A stretch of 64,000 bases of DNA from Calamus simplicifolius (GCA_900491605.1 UESW01003881.1:460438-524437); one strand, 5' to 3'. Shown: positions 10,957-22,186, counted from the first letter of the stretch. Notes: generated by a model from the letters alone, not told the origin. Numbers and translations are program-made.

Positions 10957-12060
10957 CTACATCACCAGACACCCTGCTGGTGGCAACCTGAGGCACACCC
11001 CATAAGGCTTTCTTTGAACTGGGCTAGATGCTGACACAGATACGGATCCTCTGCCCACATCACCAGGGGCTCTAAACCCAGAATAAAACTGTCCAGTCCT
11101 CTGGGGTTTCTTAAATGGCTGAGTCCCTCCCGGAGCAGAAGAATAACTAGGAGCACTTCTTTTCATTCTATCCTGCCTCCTACTCATATATTCTTTTTCA
11201 ATCTCCTCGGCTTTGAGTGCTCCCTGCACCAACTCAGAGTAATTATTGTAGGTCTGCATACAGGTCTTGGCTTTAATAGGGAGATTCAATCCATCCTGGA
11301 ATAGTCGACATCTCTCCCTCTCATCAGCCACCAAGGCCCTAGCAAACTGAGATAACTCCACAAAAGTGGCTTCATAATCTGCCACGGACATCCTCCCCTG
11401 AGTCAGACAAAGGAAATCCCTCCTCTTCTGATCCCTATAAATCTCAGAATAATATTGCTGATGAAATTCTCTTCTAAAATTTTCCCATGTCAACTCCACT
11501 CCCTGGGGCTGCCTGCCCTGAATAGATCTCCACCAACTCTGGGCTCTACCCTCCAGTAAAAAGGTGGCAATACTCAGCCTCTGCTCCTCAGAGCATCCCA
11601 TCACATCAAATACTCTCTCGATCCTCTGCAGCCATGCCCCGGCCTGAATAGGATCAGTAGTTCCCTGGAACTCCAGAGCCCCTAACTTTCTGGCTCTTTC
11701 CACATTCCTCACAACCTCAGTATTTTTAGATGGAAGGCTAGAACTAGCACCCACAGCTGCTACCACAGCCTGAGTAATCATGCCTACCAACTCTGACATA
11801 CTAGGCCCCTGAGTCTGTACTCGAGATGGGTCTACTGGCACAGGGGTAATAGACTGTGAAGAAGACTCTGGCATCTGCTCTGGAGATGCCCCCACTCTAG
11901 CCTCCTTAGATACTGGCTCGGTGGAATCACTAGAAGCCATTCTATCAATTTGACTTCTTCTAACTGACCTTCTGAATCTACTTTGACCTTTGCTTCTATC
12001 CCTGCCTGAAGATTGCTCTGTCTCTCTAGATGCCTTTGTAGTAATCGTCCTACAAGACAT
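10957..12060 (-). pseudogene. Element A gag (capsid)
   Basis: 367-codon frame with a charged N-terminal leader and then the retrotransposon gag capsid domain (about residues 130-290), including WWRSIQG, WENFRREFHQQYYSE, RDFLCLTQGRMSVADYEATF and FARALV. The family normally runs straight into the zinc knuckles; here a frameshift at about 10960 produces the tail KPYGVCLRLPPAGCLVM and a stop. The start ATG at 12060 lies about 100 bases downstream of the primer-binding site, as expected. Identity as gypsy gag is firm. Confidence 0.9.
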
Positions 12061-12160
12061 TATTCATTACATCAGTTTCATCATTCAATAGCTATAATCA
12101 TAAACATTCAATCATCCTAGACTCATACTCATACTTATTCCCCTAGGACCTAATAACCTA

Positions 12161-12174
12161 GGGCTCTGATACCA
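12161..12174 (-). promoter_or_regulatory. Element A primer-binding site (tRNA-Met)
   Basis: On the minus strand TGGTATCAGAGCCC, complementary to the 3' end of plant initiator tRNA-Met, starts five bases inside the LTR boundary at 12180. It fixes the element's direction as minus. Confidence 0.93.
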
Positions 12175-12179
12175 AAACT

Positions 12180-15037
12180 TGTCAGCTCCCCCTCCTCTCT
12201 GGGGCCACCGACAGCACACCTGCACACTTGTGGTAATCGGATAGAGTTTTACTAGTCTTTATGTAGCGCTCCATAAAGAGCTAGAGAACCCCAACTAATT
12301 ATCATAAGTGGCAGACACACGAAAACACATCCTGTTAAAAACTTTTCACTTTCATCTCAATTATATCACAAATCACCCAATCAACATTAAGCATCAACCT
12401 GCTCAGATAATATTTTTCATGACATTCCTCAGGCAGTTTACAAGATCACATTCACATTCGACATTAAAATCCTAAGTGCACACATCATGCTCATAATTTT
12501 CTCCAAAACATAAGTCTCGTATTCATATCCAAAAAGGTCTAAAACATCATTACATCCCACTGTACACATACACATATACAAAATACAAATATCAAACCAC
12601 ACTCTCTCAATATACAAGGCTAGCATTTATACACTCTTGCATCCAAGCAAGCTTCACCAGCTAAGGGTCCTGTCCTGTTTATCTTGTGATCCTGGCAGAA
12701 ATACTCACTGATCTGAAAGAACATTTAAATCATAGAGGGATGAGACCTAAGTCCCAGTGACTGGATAACCATCTAACTATGGAGAAATAGAGAACCATAA
12801 CCTCTTAATTTCAATCGTATGCTGAAACTATTTAACTTGTACAACTCAAAGTACATTTTTAACATGATATCAGATAAAATAAAATGTAGCTTATTCTTCA
12901 AATAACATATCAGTACTGGAATACTCTATAATAACTCTTTCACTGAAAGATAACTCATTAAAATAAAAATCATGCATTACAATATGAAGATATGCATTCT
13001 TTATCTACAACCCAGACTCCCATCAGATCTGCTTGCCCACTGGCATCTCAAGTAAACTCTCCCTCTCGGGATAACTATTTGGCCCATTGGCCCTTTTTAT
13101 ATCACAACATATGCTTTTAGATCTCATGATGCTGGGCTGTGTGTGTAATGCCTCTGAGGTACCACCCTACAGTCGCCCTTCTGTAGGTGTACTCTCATCG
13201 GGTGCGTGACTAGCAACAGGATCCCCGCACAAATAGCACCCCTTACCCGTGCGGTTCACCTGGCAAAGTGCTTTGTTCCTTAACCCTGGAACCTCGGGTT
13301 TTCTCTCTGCCCCCACGGGCTATATATAGTAATCAGCTCCACTGAGCTATGATTCATGCCCCCACGGGCTGCTCACAACCAGCCCCACTGGCCTGGTTAG
13401 GCATGCACTCACCCCTGATTCTGGGGTTCATCGTACGATCTGTTCGCAAGGAGGTGCCGGCTCGATAGTAGTGTGCAATGCTCATGCTACAGTACAGTCT
13501 AAAGGGTGATCAGCCCCCTAGCTGCCTGATGCTCAGTATGACTCATACATCATTTGTAAAGCTTTATCATGCAAATATGCCATGTATACATTAAAATCAT
13601 CGAAACTCAATAAAACTCATTCGAAACTCATGCTTATGTGAAACTCATGCTCAAAACTCATTTATCAGAATATCATATACTAGGTTCTCATTTCTCATAT
13701 TTAAAACATACATAATACTCTGCTAAACATAACATACCATAACTAGGTATTAATCTCATTATACTAGCTCAAATTAACCTCTCATTGCTAGATGAGAAAT
13801 CCACTCACCTTAGTAGGTTACTCCTCGACTGGTACTCAACTCTGGTATTCCGGCTCCTGGAATAACCCTCTTGACCTACGTCAACATACAGATACAATAG
13901 CTATTAGGATTACCTCCACACGAGGTTTTCCCACGAACCATGCATGCATACATGATCTATCTCTAATATCTCATTATTTTCTTCCACCCATTCTCTACTC
14001 AAGATTACTTCTACTATTACCTCAAAATACAATAATCTAAGAAAATCTAAAGTCATACAAGATCTAGGGAAGCTATAGCTTACCTGGAGTCGAGCACAAA
14101 CCCCAAGCTTCCCTTTCCCTTTCTCTTTCTTCCTCCTTTTTCTTCTTCTTCTTCTTCCTTTCCTCTCTTTTCTCCTCTTCTTTCTCTCTTTCTTTCTTTC
14201 TTTTCTCTGGCTGAACCCACGTTTTCCTTTTTCTCTAATGACTTGGGGACCAAGTCATTGGAAACTTAAGGGTTAAGGCATGCCAAATCTCCCTTTTGCC
14301 CTCAAACACTCTTAACGCACGCTTTTTGGAAAACACGTGGCTCACTTATAACCATGATATTTTGCCCTTAGATTTTCTTTCCCAAGTTGCCCTTAACACA
14401 ATTAGCAATTGACATCGGAGCCTTTTCCCATTTTGCCCCTGATATAGCATTTTTTAATCGATTTATAGCCAGATTATCATTTTTCACTGAAATCGATACT
14501 TTTATGTAACATTTCTAAGAAAAGACTTTACCAGCTTGAAGAACTCGATTTTAGAAATCCAACGGTTCAAACGGCATCCAAATCAGACTTAAAACAGATT
14601 AAATATGAATTTCTCAAGATTTAACTCAGAAAAACCTGCCGTCTTGGAGTCGGCTCGAACAGATTTGGAGTCGGCTCCAGCAGAAATAGGGGTCGACTCC
14701 AGAAAAGTAGGGGTCGACTCCAAAGCGTACCGAAAGTTTAAAACCGTGTCAAAGTCGACTCCACTCCAATTAGGGTCGACTCCAACCACTAAAAACATTA
14801 TTTTAGGATAAAACTCAATCTAAACTTGATTTTTCTTGTGATTTAAACCCATTAAAACTTAAGTCTCTCAATTTCTTAAATCAAACTCATTAACATTCAG
14901 AAATATACTTATTTACTCCAAAATTTCTTCTCTTTACATTTATCAAAAGGCCAACGCACCCACATTTCACTGAAACTTTCTGACTTTCATTTCAAATGAA
15001 AAAATGCCATGAATTACAAGGTTTTCAGGATGTTACA
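12180..15037 (-). repeat. Element A 5' LTR
   Basis: 2858 bp, next to the primer-binding site and therefore the true 5' LTR of the minus-strand element. It matches 5256-8166, with scattered single-base differences and a loss of about 40 bp around 13600 relative to the left copy. It ends in GGATGTTACA followed by the target duplication ggtta. Subrepeats with GTCGACTCC lie at 14640-14795. No gene is supported in it. Confidence 0.9.
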
Positions 15038-15534
15038 GGTTAGCCTTGTTCAAGCTAGAAAGCTTGGGATAGGTTTTATGCTGGTGAACCTGTGAAAACT
15101 GGCTGGGTTCGTTGTGATCCCATTGTAAAACAACAAGTTTGAGTTGTGAGTTTGCAAAATAACTCTGATATAATCATAATATAATCATGGTAATTAATTT
15201 AAAATTCAAAATTAAAATTTGAAATTCAAAATTTGAAATTTAAAATTAAAAAAATTGAAACTCAAATTCAAAATTAAATTATTTGAGTTAATTTTTGCTT
15301 AATGATTATATTACTATTACAAGTAGTTTCTAGATTTAATTCTTTTGAATTTAAATTTAAAATCTAAAAATATCTAAAAGAATCAATAATTTAAAAAATT
15401 CAAATTATAAGGCTAAACCTTCAACTTTTTGATTGTGCAGAACGAATTAAGCAATCAACTTACTCAAAATGGGTTTTGATTATCTTAGTACAATCAAACT
15501 TGAAAATTTTAATAGATCATTCTTTAGGAGGTAG
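15038..15534 (+). other. Copia LTR tail and unassigned leader
   Basis: From GGTTAGCC to about 15190 this continues the copia 5' LTR and matches 25198-25335. After that it diverges: the last ~260 bp of the 3' LTR (25335-25592) have no counterpart, and no tRNA-Met primer site follows. What is present is AT-rich DNA with AAATTCAAAATT words, up to GAGGTAGCAAAG, where element B is inserted. The 5' LTR end and leader of the copia element are therefore deleted or replaced. Confidence 0.65.
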
Positions 15535-15539
15535 CAAAG

Positions 15540-16248
15540 TGATGCAGGGCGATATTCAAACCGCCTGCAACTCAAGAACGATCTAATCTGTGAGAAAAGA
15601 ATTCGTCCAGATTTGGTTCGAATCTTGACAAGAAAAGAGGAAAATTTTTGAATTTGATCACTCACAATCCGAGATTTAAAGGAAGAGCAATTGAATTTTC
15701 AATTCAATTGTTTTGAATCAGAAAAAGAAAACATTCATCTCCATTCAAGAAAAAAAAGGAAATCTAAAATAGCGTTTTTCTTCTCTGCCTTCTGACGGCC
15801 GCCCAAACCCAAGCTTAAATAAAAGAGATAAAACCCTAACATCATAAGTTAGTTAAAAATTACAACTATGCCATTAAAAACGAAAATAGGCCCAAAACTC
15901 CTATCAAACGAGCCCGGATGGCCAAAATCCACAACAGCTCATTGCAATAGCAATGACTTTGAATCAGCAGTCCGTTTCCATATGACCAGCCAAGTTTGGG
16001 CCCAGTCCGACACAGTAGCTGACCGAATTCGATTGACCTAAAGTGTCAAAACGAAGTCGGGTCAATTCTGTACACTCAGCCCAAACATGGAATTTCAAGC
16101 CCGTTTGTTCTGCAACCTCTTGGACCTTCGTAGATTACCTGGCGTGGGCTTCCCTGAAGTGGCCTGCTGACTCTGGGTTGCTGGTACAGGAACATCCAAG
16201 GACTGGTTCGACTGACCCGAACTCTGGTCTGAACTGATGTCCTCATCA
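15540..16248 (-). repeat. Element B 3' LTR
   Basis: 709 bp, closely matching 20738-21451. Its inner end (minus strand TGATGAGGACATC at 16248) lies inside the polyprotein reading frame, so about 150 bases of this LTR (16095-16248) encode the last 51 residues of the protein. Its outer end is preceded by caaag. Confidence 0.92.
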
Positions 16249-17216
16249 CTCTCCCCTTCCTCTGAAAAGCTTGACCTCAAGCTCGAATTCTCTCCTGCAT
16301 AAGGGGTCAGATGCCGAATGTTGAACACATCCGAAATGAAGACATCATCTGGTAACTCAACCCGATAGGCATTGTCACCAAATTTCTCCAATACCTGGCA
16401 TGGACCTATCTTCTTCGGCTTGAGCTTCGTTAAAGCTCCCTGTGGATACCGCTCCCTCGGTAAGTAAACCCATACCAAATCGCCCACTTCAAAGGACTGT
16501 TGCCGACGCTGCTGATCAGCTTTCGCCTTGTATTTGGCGTAAGTCTGCTCCAATTTGGCTCTAACAGTCGCATGTATCTCCTGCAAGTCAGACACTCTAT
16601 CTTCGACCTTCTGACTCACCTTCTCTGGCGACTCAACTGGCAGAACATCCAAAGGACCTCTTGGCAAGAACCCAAACAGTATCTGAAACGGAGCAAACCC
16701 TGTAGAACGGTTCACTGAAGAGTTGAACTCAAACTCAATCTTCGGCAAACACAAATCCCAGCTCCTGAATTCATGCACATTTGCCCGCAACAGATTACCC
16801 AAGCTACGGTTGACAACTTCAGTCTGTCCATCCGTCTGAGGATGATAAGGACTGCTGAATTTCAACTTTGTGCCCAACTTCTTCCACAGCTCTCGCCAGA
16901 AGTGTCCCATAAACTTGCTGTCCCTGTCTGACACTATGGATGCCGGTATACCAAAATGCCGAACCACTGAAGCAAAATATAGGTCAGCAACCTTTGACGC
17001 ATCAAAAGTGGTTTTGCATGGCAAGAAACACGCCACCTTACTGAACCGATCCACAATCACCATAATCGAATCCAGTCCCCTTGCTGTCCGAGGCAATCCT
17101 ACAACAAAGTCCATAGAAACATCTCGCCATGGTGCCTCTGGGATAGGTAAAGGCGTGTACATACCTTGGTTCGTGTCTGTCCCCTTCGACTCTTGACACA
17201 ACCTGCACCTCTTCAC
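16095..17216 (-). pseudogene. Element B integrase and C-terminal tail
   Basis: 373 codons. It starts within the zinc-binding region (RCRLCQESKG), followed by the DDE core with all three acidic sites: VSMDFVVGLP, IVSDRDSKFMGHFW and PYHPQTDGQTEVVNRSL. The C-terminal DNA-binding part includes VGDLVWVYLPRERYP and a GPY-like stretch, KKIGPCQVLEKFGDNAYRVE. The tail after residue ~322 is Ser/Gln-rich and ends RRSKRLQNKRA. The tail is coded by the polypurine tract and the LTR. Integrase would insert the cDNA into host DNA in the nucleus. A frameshift near 17213 separates it from the upstream frame. Confidence 0.92.
16249..16264 (-). promoter_or_regulatory. Element B polypurine tract
   Basis: The minus strand reads AGAGGAAGGGGAGAG directly before the LTR start TGATGAGG. 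It is the expected primer for plus-strand DNA synthesis. It lies in frame and encodes Glu-Glu-Gly-Glu within the integrase tail. Confidence 0.85.
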
Positions 17217-17707
17217 AAAAGCTTGACATCTCGGTCAAGACCAGGCCAATAAAACCGCTGCCGAATCAACCAGGCTGTTTTATCCCTTCCGAAGTGACCC
17301 TGGTTATGCAGTTCCTGGATGATCAACACACGAAGAGACGTATCAGGAACACATAAGCAGTTACCTCGAAACAAATATCCATCATGGAGAACGAAATCAG
17401 TTCGCTCCCCCGCCTCAATTTTGGCCAAAATCCCCTTGAAGTGCTCATCCACACGAATGTCCTCCCTTACACTCTCAAAGCCGAGAGTGTACACATGCAT
17501 AGCGCCAATCAACAAGCTCCGCCTACTCAAAGCATCAGCCACTCTATTCAACGTACCAGACTTGTGCTTGATGCTGAAAGTGTATTCCTGCAAGGCACTC
17601 ACCCACTTCGCATGCCTTGAACTCAGTTTATGCTGACCCTGTAAGAACTTCAGCGCCTGATGGTCTGAATACAGTACAAACTCCGCTGAATCAAGTAGTG
17701 GCGCCAA
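17213..17707 (-). pseudogene. Element B RNase H end and integrase zinc-binding domain
   Basis: 164 codons in the frame after a shift near 17700. Visible: YSDHQALKFL and VADALSRR from the end of RNase H, then a linker, then HNQGHFGRDKTAWLIRQRFY, the H2C2 zinc-binding start of integrase. It continues in another frame at 17216. Confidence 0.88.
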
Positions 17708-19236
17708 TGCTGCAAGGATCTCACAATGGCGTACAATTCCAGATCATAAACCGAATAAGCCAGTTTAGCTCCTCCCAGCTTCTCACTGAAGTATGCGACT
17801 GGTCTTCCTTCCTGGTTAAGCACTGCCCCAATTCCAGTCTTCGAAGCATCACAATCCACCTCAAAAACTCTATCAAAATCAGGAAGAACCAATAAAGGAG
17901 CTTCGGTCAATCTGACTTTCAGCCCATCAAATGCCTCCTGTGCGGCATCATTCCACCCGAATCTGGCTCCCTTCAACAATTCCGTTAAAGGTGCAGCCAG
18001 CTCACTATACCCCTTGACAAACCTGCGATAAAACCCTGCAAGACCCAAAAAGGATCTCAATTCTGTCAAGGTTGAAGGTACTGGCCATTCCACAATTGCA
18101 TGCACCTTATTCCTGTCTGGGAGAATCCCCTCTCCAGTCACAACGTACCCCAGAAAAATTAGTCTCCCAACCATCCAAATGCACTTCTCTGGGTTAGCAA
18201 CTAACTGGTTCTCACGTAACACTGACAAAACCTGTGCCACATGGCCCACATGCTCTTCGGCTGTCCTGCTGTATATCAAAATATCATCAAAGTAGACAAC
18301 CACAAATGAGCTAAGAAATGGACGTAAAACCTGGTTCATTACGCGCATGAACGTGCTCGGCGCGTTTGACAACCCAAATGGCATTACCAACCATTCATAC
18401 AGCCCTTCCTTAGTCTTGAAGGCTGTCTTCCATTCGTCTCCAGGCTTCATCCTTATCTGATGGTACCCACTCTTCAAATCAATCTTCGTGAAGACCTTAG
18501 CACCACTCAACTGATCAAGCATGTCGTCCAACCTCGGTATCGGGAACCTGTACTTCACAGTAATTTTGTTAACCGCGCGGCTGTCGACACACATGCGCCA
18601 CGTACCATCCTTCTTCGGTACCAAAAGGGCTGGCACCGCGCACGGGCTAATGCTCTCCCGTACGAACCCCTTGTCCAAAAGTTCTTGGACCTGCCTCCTC
18701 AATTCCTCATGCTGTTGCGGTGTCATCCGATAATGAGCCTTATTCGGCAACACTGAGCCCGGAATAAGGTCAATGTCGTGCTGAATATCTCGGAGAGGTG
18801 GTAATCCAGCCGGTAGCTCCTTTGATACAACATCTCGGAATTCCTCCAAGATAGACACCAACTCCTCAGGAATCATATTCGGCCTTTGCTCCTCTTCCAC
18901 GCCGAAGTCTCCTGACTTGCTCACCAAAGCAAAACAAACATCCTCTCCATCCAAACTCGCATCGAATTCTATGCTTGGTAAACAAATTACCGTATTCTGT
19001 CCACTCACTTCCTGAAGTGGCTTCAAAATAACTTTCCTCCCATCTGGACGCAGCATATAACTGTGGGTGTACCCATTGTACACTGCCCTGTTATCAAACT
19101 GCCACGGATGCCCCAGTATGATGTGAGTAGCATCCATTGGAACAACATCCGCCTCAATAGTTGTCTCGAAATGAGGACCAAAACACAGTGACAACTTACA
19201 CCTTCGGCTGACCTGAATGTCTGCATTTTGGTTCAC
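17650..19236 (-). pseudogene. Element B reverse transcriptase and RNase H
   Basis: 528 codons. N-terminal residues complete the protease (THIILGHPWQFDNRAVYNG). The reverse transcriptase spans about residues 180-360: PALLVPKKDGTWRMCVDSRA, FPIPRLDDMLDQLSGAKVF, IDLKSGYHQIRMK, MPFGLSNAPSTFMRVM and the catalytic YFDDILIYS. RNase H begins VFEVDCDASKTGIGAVL and VYDLELYAIVRSLQHWRHYL, then the frame fails. Active-site Asp residues are all present; the lesions are a frameshift at the C-terminal end and an upstream TAG at about 19274. Confidence 0.93.
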
Positions 19237-19272
19237 CCAACCGAGCTTATATGGATGTGGGTGAGGGTCTGT

Positions 19273-19815
19273 CTACAATCCCAGCTTCTTCACAGCCTCC
19301 TCTGCTATCACATTCTCCCAACTGCCGGAGTCTATGATAACACGACATGTTTTGCCAGCCACAAAACATTTCGTTGTGAAGATGTCATGCCGACGCCAAT
19401 CTTCATCTGATCTCGGCACCAGACACATTCTTCGTATCACCAAGCTCTCCCCTTGAATATGGTCCGGATCAATAACACATAGCTCATCATTAAATTCCTC
19501 ATCCTCAGGGAACTCTCCTCCATTTTCGTCCTCCATATAATCCTCCATATACAACTGAGCTCGCGCCTTGGGGCATTCATTGGCATAGTGCCCCAAATTC
19601 TGACATCGATGGCACCGAATGTTAGCCCTGTTGCTGCCCACTCTCGCCTGAGAACCTGAGGTTCCATTCGACCCTGTTGGTCTTGGAGGTACTGATGTCT
19701 GTGGCCTCGCTACTAGAGGCATAAATTTGCCCCCTGAATTCTGCCCTGAACTCTGGCCCGTAGTAAAACCCCCTCTGCTCTGAAACCCCCTGTTTCTCAT
19801 CAAGCTCTTTTCCAC
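19273..19815 (-). pseudogene. Element B zinc knuckle and protease
   Basis: 180 codons: a Gly/Ser-rich stretch, the zinc knuckle CHRCQNLGHYANEC, an acidic linker, and the protease site VIIDSGSWENVIAEEAV. It ends at a TAG where the sequence otherwise continues in frame (TDPHPHPYKLGWVNQN) into the next feature, so a single Gln-to-stop change (CAG to TAG) explains the break. Confidence 0.88.
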
Positions 19816-19944
19816 TGCTTAAGCCCTCATATGCGCATCTCCTACGCTATCAATTCGATGCACAGCCAGTGCATCTTGGATTGGCAGCCGCAAGCCATGA
19901 AGATACATGGCTATCAATCTCGGTTCAGCCTCAATCAACCGATT

Positions 19945-20619
19945 TCATGCAACCAATCGATAAAATTCAGTTATGTACTCCTCGACGCTCCGACTACCTT
20001 GCGTCAAACCATGCAACTTCGAATATAAAATCTGCTCATGGTTTGGAGGCAAAAACTCCCTGTTCATCTCCTGCTTTAGCGCTGCCCATGACGCTAATGG
20101 AGGTCTCCCATCCATATATCTACGATAGTGCTGCGCATGCCACCAAGCAGCAGCCCTATCTCTGAATCGAATTATGACAAGCGGTACCTGCTTGTCTAAG
20201 GGCACCTCCTTCAGACGAAAAACATCATCGACTTGAAGGGTTCAATCAACATACTCGTCTGGGTTAATTCCTCCTTTAAACTCTGGAATTTCGACCCTGA
20301 AGCCTGCTTCCCACCGATTCTGATTTTCGAAATAGGGAGGTTGATCGACATACCTTGGAAGTCCAACATCAGGCCTCTGTTGCCCTCTTCGAATTGGTGG
20401 TGCCTCCAGATTTTCGAAACCCCTCTCCCTACCTCCATCAATTTCATCACGCTCCTCCACTCGAAGGGGTTGGGCACGATTCTGCACCTCCAGCCGCGCC
20501 ATCATCGCCTGCATGGTTTGCATCATCTGTTGCATCACCTGGTGCTGGTCTCGCATGGCGTCTTGCATAGCATCTCTCACGGCGTCTCTCAGGGATTGAT
20601 CGTTGTTCTTCTGCTCCAT
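19945..20619 (-). pseudogene. Element B gag
   Basis: Two consecutive pieces, 20619-20242 and 20205-19945. The first starts MEQKNNDQSLRDAVRD with Met/Gln-rich helices (likely coiled coil), then RVEIPEFKGGINPDEYVD and a TGA where gag families have Trp (TGG to TGA). The second holds the capsid core: IRFRDRAAAWWHAQHYRR, EMNREFLPPNHEQILY and GLTQGSRSVEEYITEFYRL. Between this and the zinc knuckle the frame is again interrupted near 19820-19945. The start ATG at 20619 lies about 100 bases from the primer-binding site. Confidence 0.87.
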
Positions 20620-20657
20620 TGGATCAAATTTCGGTTAGGGTTGATATTTGGGTTTGG

Positions 20658-20721
20658 AAGGAATGGATCAAGGCGGTAATGGAAGGAATGGATCAAGGCG
20701 GTAATGGAAGGAATGGATCAA
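20658..20721. repeat. Short tandem repeat beside element B primer site
   Basis: About two and a half copies of GGAATGGATCAAGGCGGTAA-TGGAA (25-27 bp) lie between gag and the primer-binding site. It is probably a slippage duplication of the leader. Confidence 0.8.
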
Positions 20722-20734
20722 GGCTCTGATACCA
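20722..20734 (-). promoter_or_regulatory. Element B primer-binding site (tRNA-Met)
   Basis: The minus strand TGGTATCAGAGCC lies three bases from the LTR boundary at 20738 and is complementary to initiator tRNA-Met. Confidence 0.93.
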
Positions 20735-20737
20735 AGT

Positions 20738-21451
20738 TGATGTAGGGCGATATTCAAAACGCCTGCAACTCAAGAACGATCTAATCTGCGAGAAAAGAAT
20801 TCGTCCAGGTTTGGTTCGAATCTTGACAAGAAAAGAGGAAAAATTTCGAATTTGATCACTCACAATTCGAGATTTAAAGGAAGAGCAATTGAATTTTCAA
20901 TTCAATTGTTTTGAATCAGAAAAAGAAAACATTCATCTCCATTCAAGAAAAAAAAGGAAATCTAAAATAGCATTTTTCTTCTCTGCCTTCTGACGGCCGC
21001 CCAAACCCAAGCTTAAATAAAAGAGATAAAACCCTAACATCATAAGTTTAGTTAAAAATTACAACTATGCCATTAAAAACGAAAACAGGCCCAAAACTCC
21101 TATCAGACGAGCCCGGATGGCCAAAATCCATAGCAGCTCATTGCCAACGGCAATGACTTTGAATCAGCAGTCCGTTTCCATGTGACCAGCCAAGTTTGGG
21201 CCTAGTCCGACACAGTAGCTGACCGAATTCGATTGACCCAAAGTGTCAAAACAAAGTCGGGTCAATTCCGTACACTCGGCCCAAACATGGAATTTCAAGC
21301 CCGTTTGTTCTGCAACCTCTTGGACCTTCGTAGACTACCTGGCGTGGGCTTCCCTGAAGTGGCCTGCTGACTCTGGGTTGCTGGTACAGGAACATCCAAG
21401 GACTGGTCAATCGACTGACCCAAACTCTGGTCTGAACTGATGTCCTCATCA
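20738..21451 (-). repeat. Element B 5' LTR
   Basis: 714 bp, next to the primer site; starts TGATGTAGGG and ends GTCCTCATCA on the plus strand. It carries a copy of the polyprotein C-terminal tail (RRSKRLQNKRA), which here is untranslated. It is followed by the target duplication caaag (21452-21456). An open frame at 21295-21525 is this copied tail and not a separate gene. Confidence 0.92.
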
Positions 21452-21456
21452 CAAAG

Positions 21457-22186
21457 CCAAGTGAAATTTTGACTTACCACTTTAGGCCTATTTTCTGCCA
21501 TAGAATTATTAGATCCCAAATCCAATATTCAACAAGGTTTTTCTAGTATAGTTGATACTTCCTCTTCATCAACATCAAAAATACCTCAAGAAATAGATTT
21601 TCATTGTATACATAGAATTTTAAGTGTTGTATTTGATAACCTTTATGATGTCTACTTTCCTACTAAAACTGCTAAGGAACTTTGGGATGCCCTTGAGGCT
21701 GAATATGGGATGGATGATGCTGGTCTAGATTGATTCACCATCTCAAAATTTTGAAAATACATAATAGTAGATTCCAAACCTATTAGTATTCAAATTCATG
21801 AATTCCATGATTTTCTTAGAATGTCTGAGTTGATTGGCTATAGTTTTTCTGAAAACTATAAGGTCCAAGCCTTAGTAGATGCCCTTCCACCATCTTGGTC
21901 ATCCTTTACTCGAGAGCTAAGCCATAAGCAAGGTAGCTTAACCCTAATAGAAGTGATTAACTCTATTAGGATTGAAGAAGAACACTGGCTTAAGCTCAAT
22001 CAAAATCAAAAGACTGATCTTGGACCTAAAATCCATCTGACTGAGTCAAATCCAACTCCAAATCAATTCAAACCTAGGGGAAAAATTTTAAGAAGAAGAA
22101 ATTCCAATTTAGATCCAACCAATCATACAAACCTCCTCAGAACTGACCAAACCAGAACCGACCGAATTAGAAGTCAAAAATTATAA
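21457..22186 (+). pseudogene. Copia gag, interrupted by element B
   Basis: The N-terminal part lies before element B and is not readable. After it, TAKELWDALEAEYGMDDAG (about 21670-21725) and MSELIGYSFSENYKVQALVD, ALPPSWSSFTRELSH, IEVINSIRIEEEHW are typical of the copia gag (UBN2-type) domain. There are in-frame stops at about 21729 and 21765. The end is a basic linker. Gag would form the virus-like particle; this copy cannot. Confidence 0.85.

Larger units (their letters stand above)
5256..15037 (-). mobile_element. Ty3/gypsy element A (Tekay/Del-like), rearranged 3' end
   Basis: Inserted in the copia 5' LTR with target duplication ggtta (5251-5255 and 15038-15042). LTR copies are 5256-8166 and 12180-15037, both starting TGTCAGCTCC and ending GGATGTTACA on the plus strand. 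The element reads on the minus strand: 5' LTR, tRNA-Met primer site at 12161-12174, gag, zinc knuckles, protease, reverse transcriptase, RNase H, then a break at about 8415. Integrase and any chromodomain are missing. In their place is a second copy of the copia LTR tail (8167-8415). LTRs of nearly 3 kb and the gag/RT sequence fit the Tekay/Del lineage. Confidence 0.88.
15540..21451 (-). mobile_element. Ty3/gypsy element B, short LTRs
   Basis: A complete insertion with target duplication caaag (15535-15539 and 21452-21456) inside the copia gag region. The LTRs are 15540-16248 and 20738-21451 (about 710 bp), with terminal TGATG/CATCA inverted repeats. On the minus strand the order is tRNA-Met primer site, gag, zinc knuckle, protease, reverse transcriptase, RNase H, integrase. 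Domain order is gypsy. Coding sequence is broken by stops and frameshifts. The integrase frame runs through the polypurine tract into the 3' LTR. No classical chromodomain was recognised. Confidence 0.92.

Noticed and set aside
12155..12180. tRNA-like GGCTCTGATACCA sequence (also at 20722)
   Set aside because: It is the complement of a tRNA end (primer-binding site) and not a tRNA gene; no cloverleaf can be formed.
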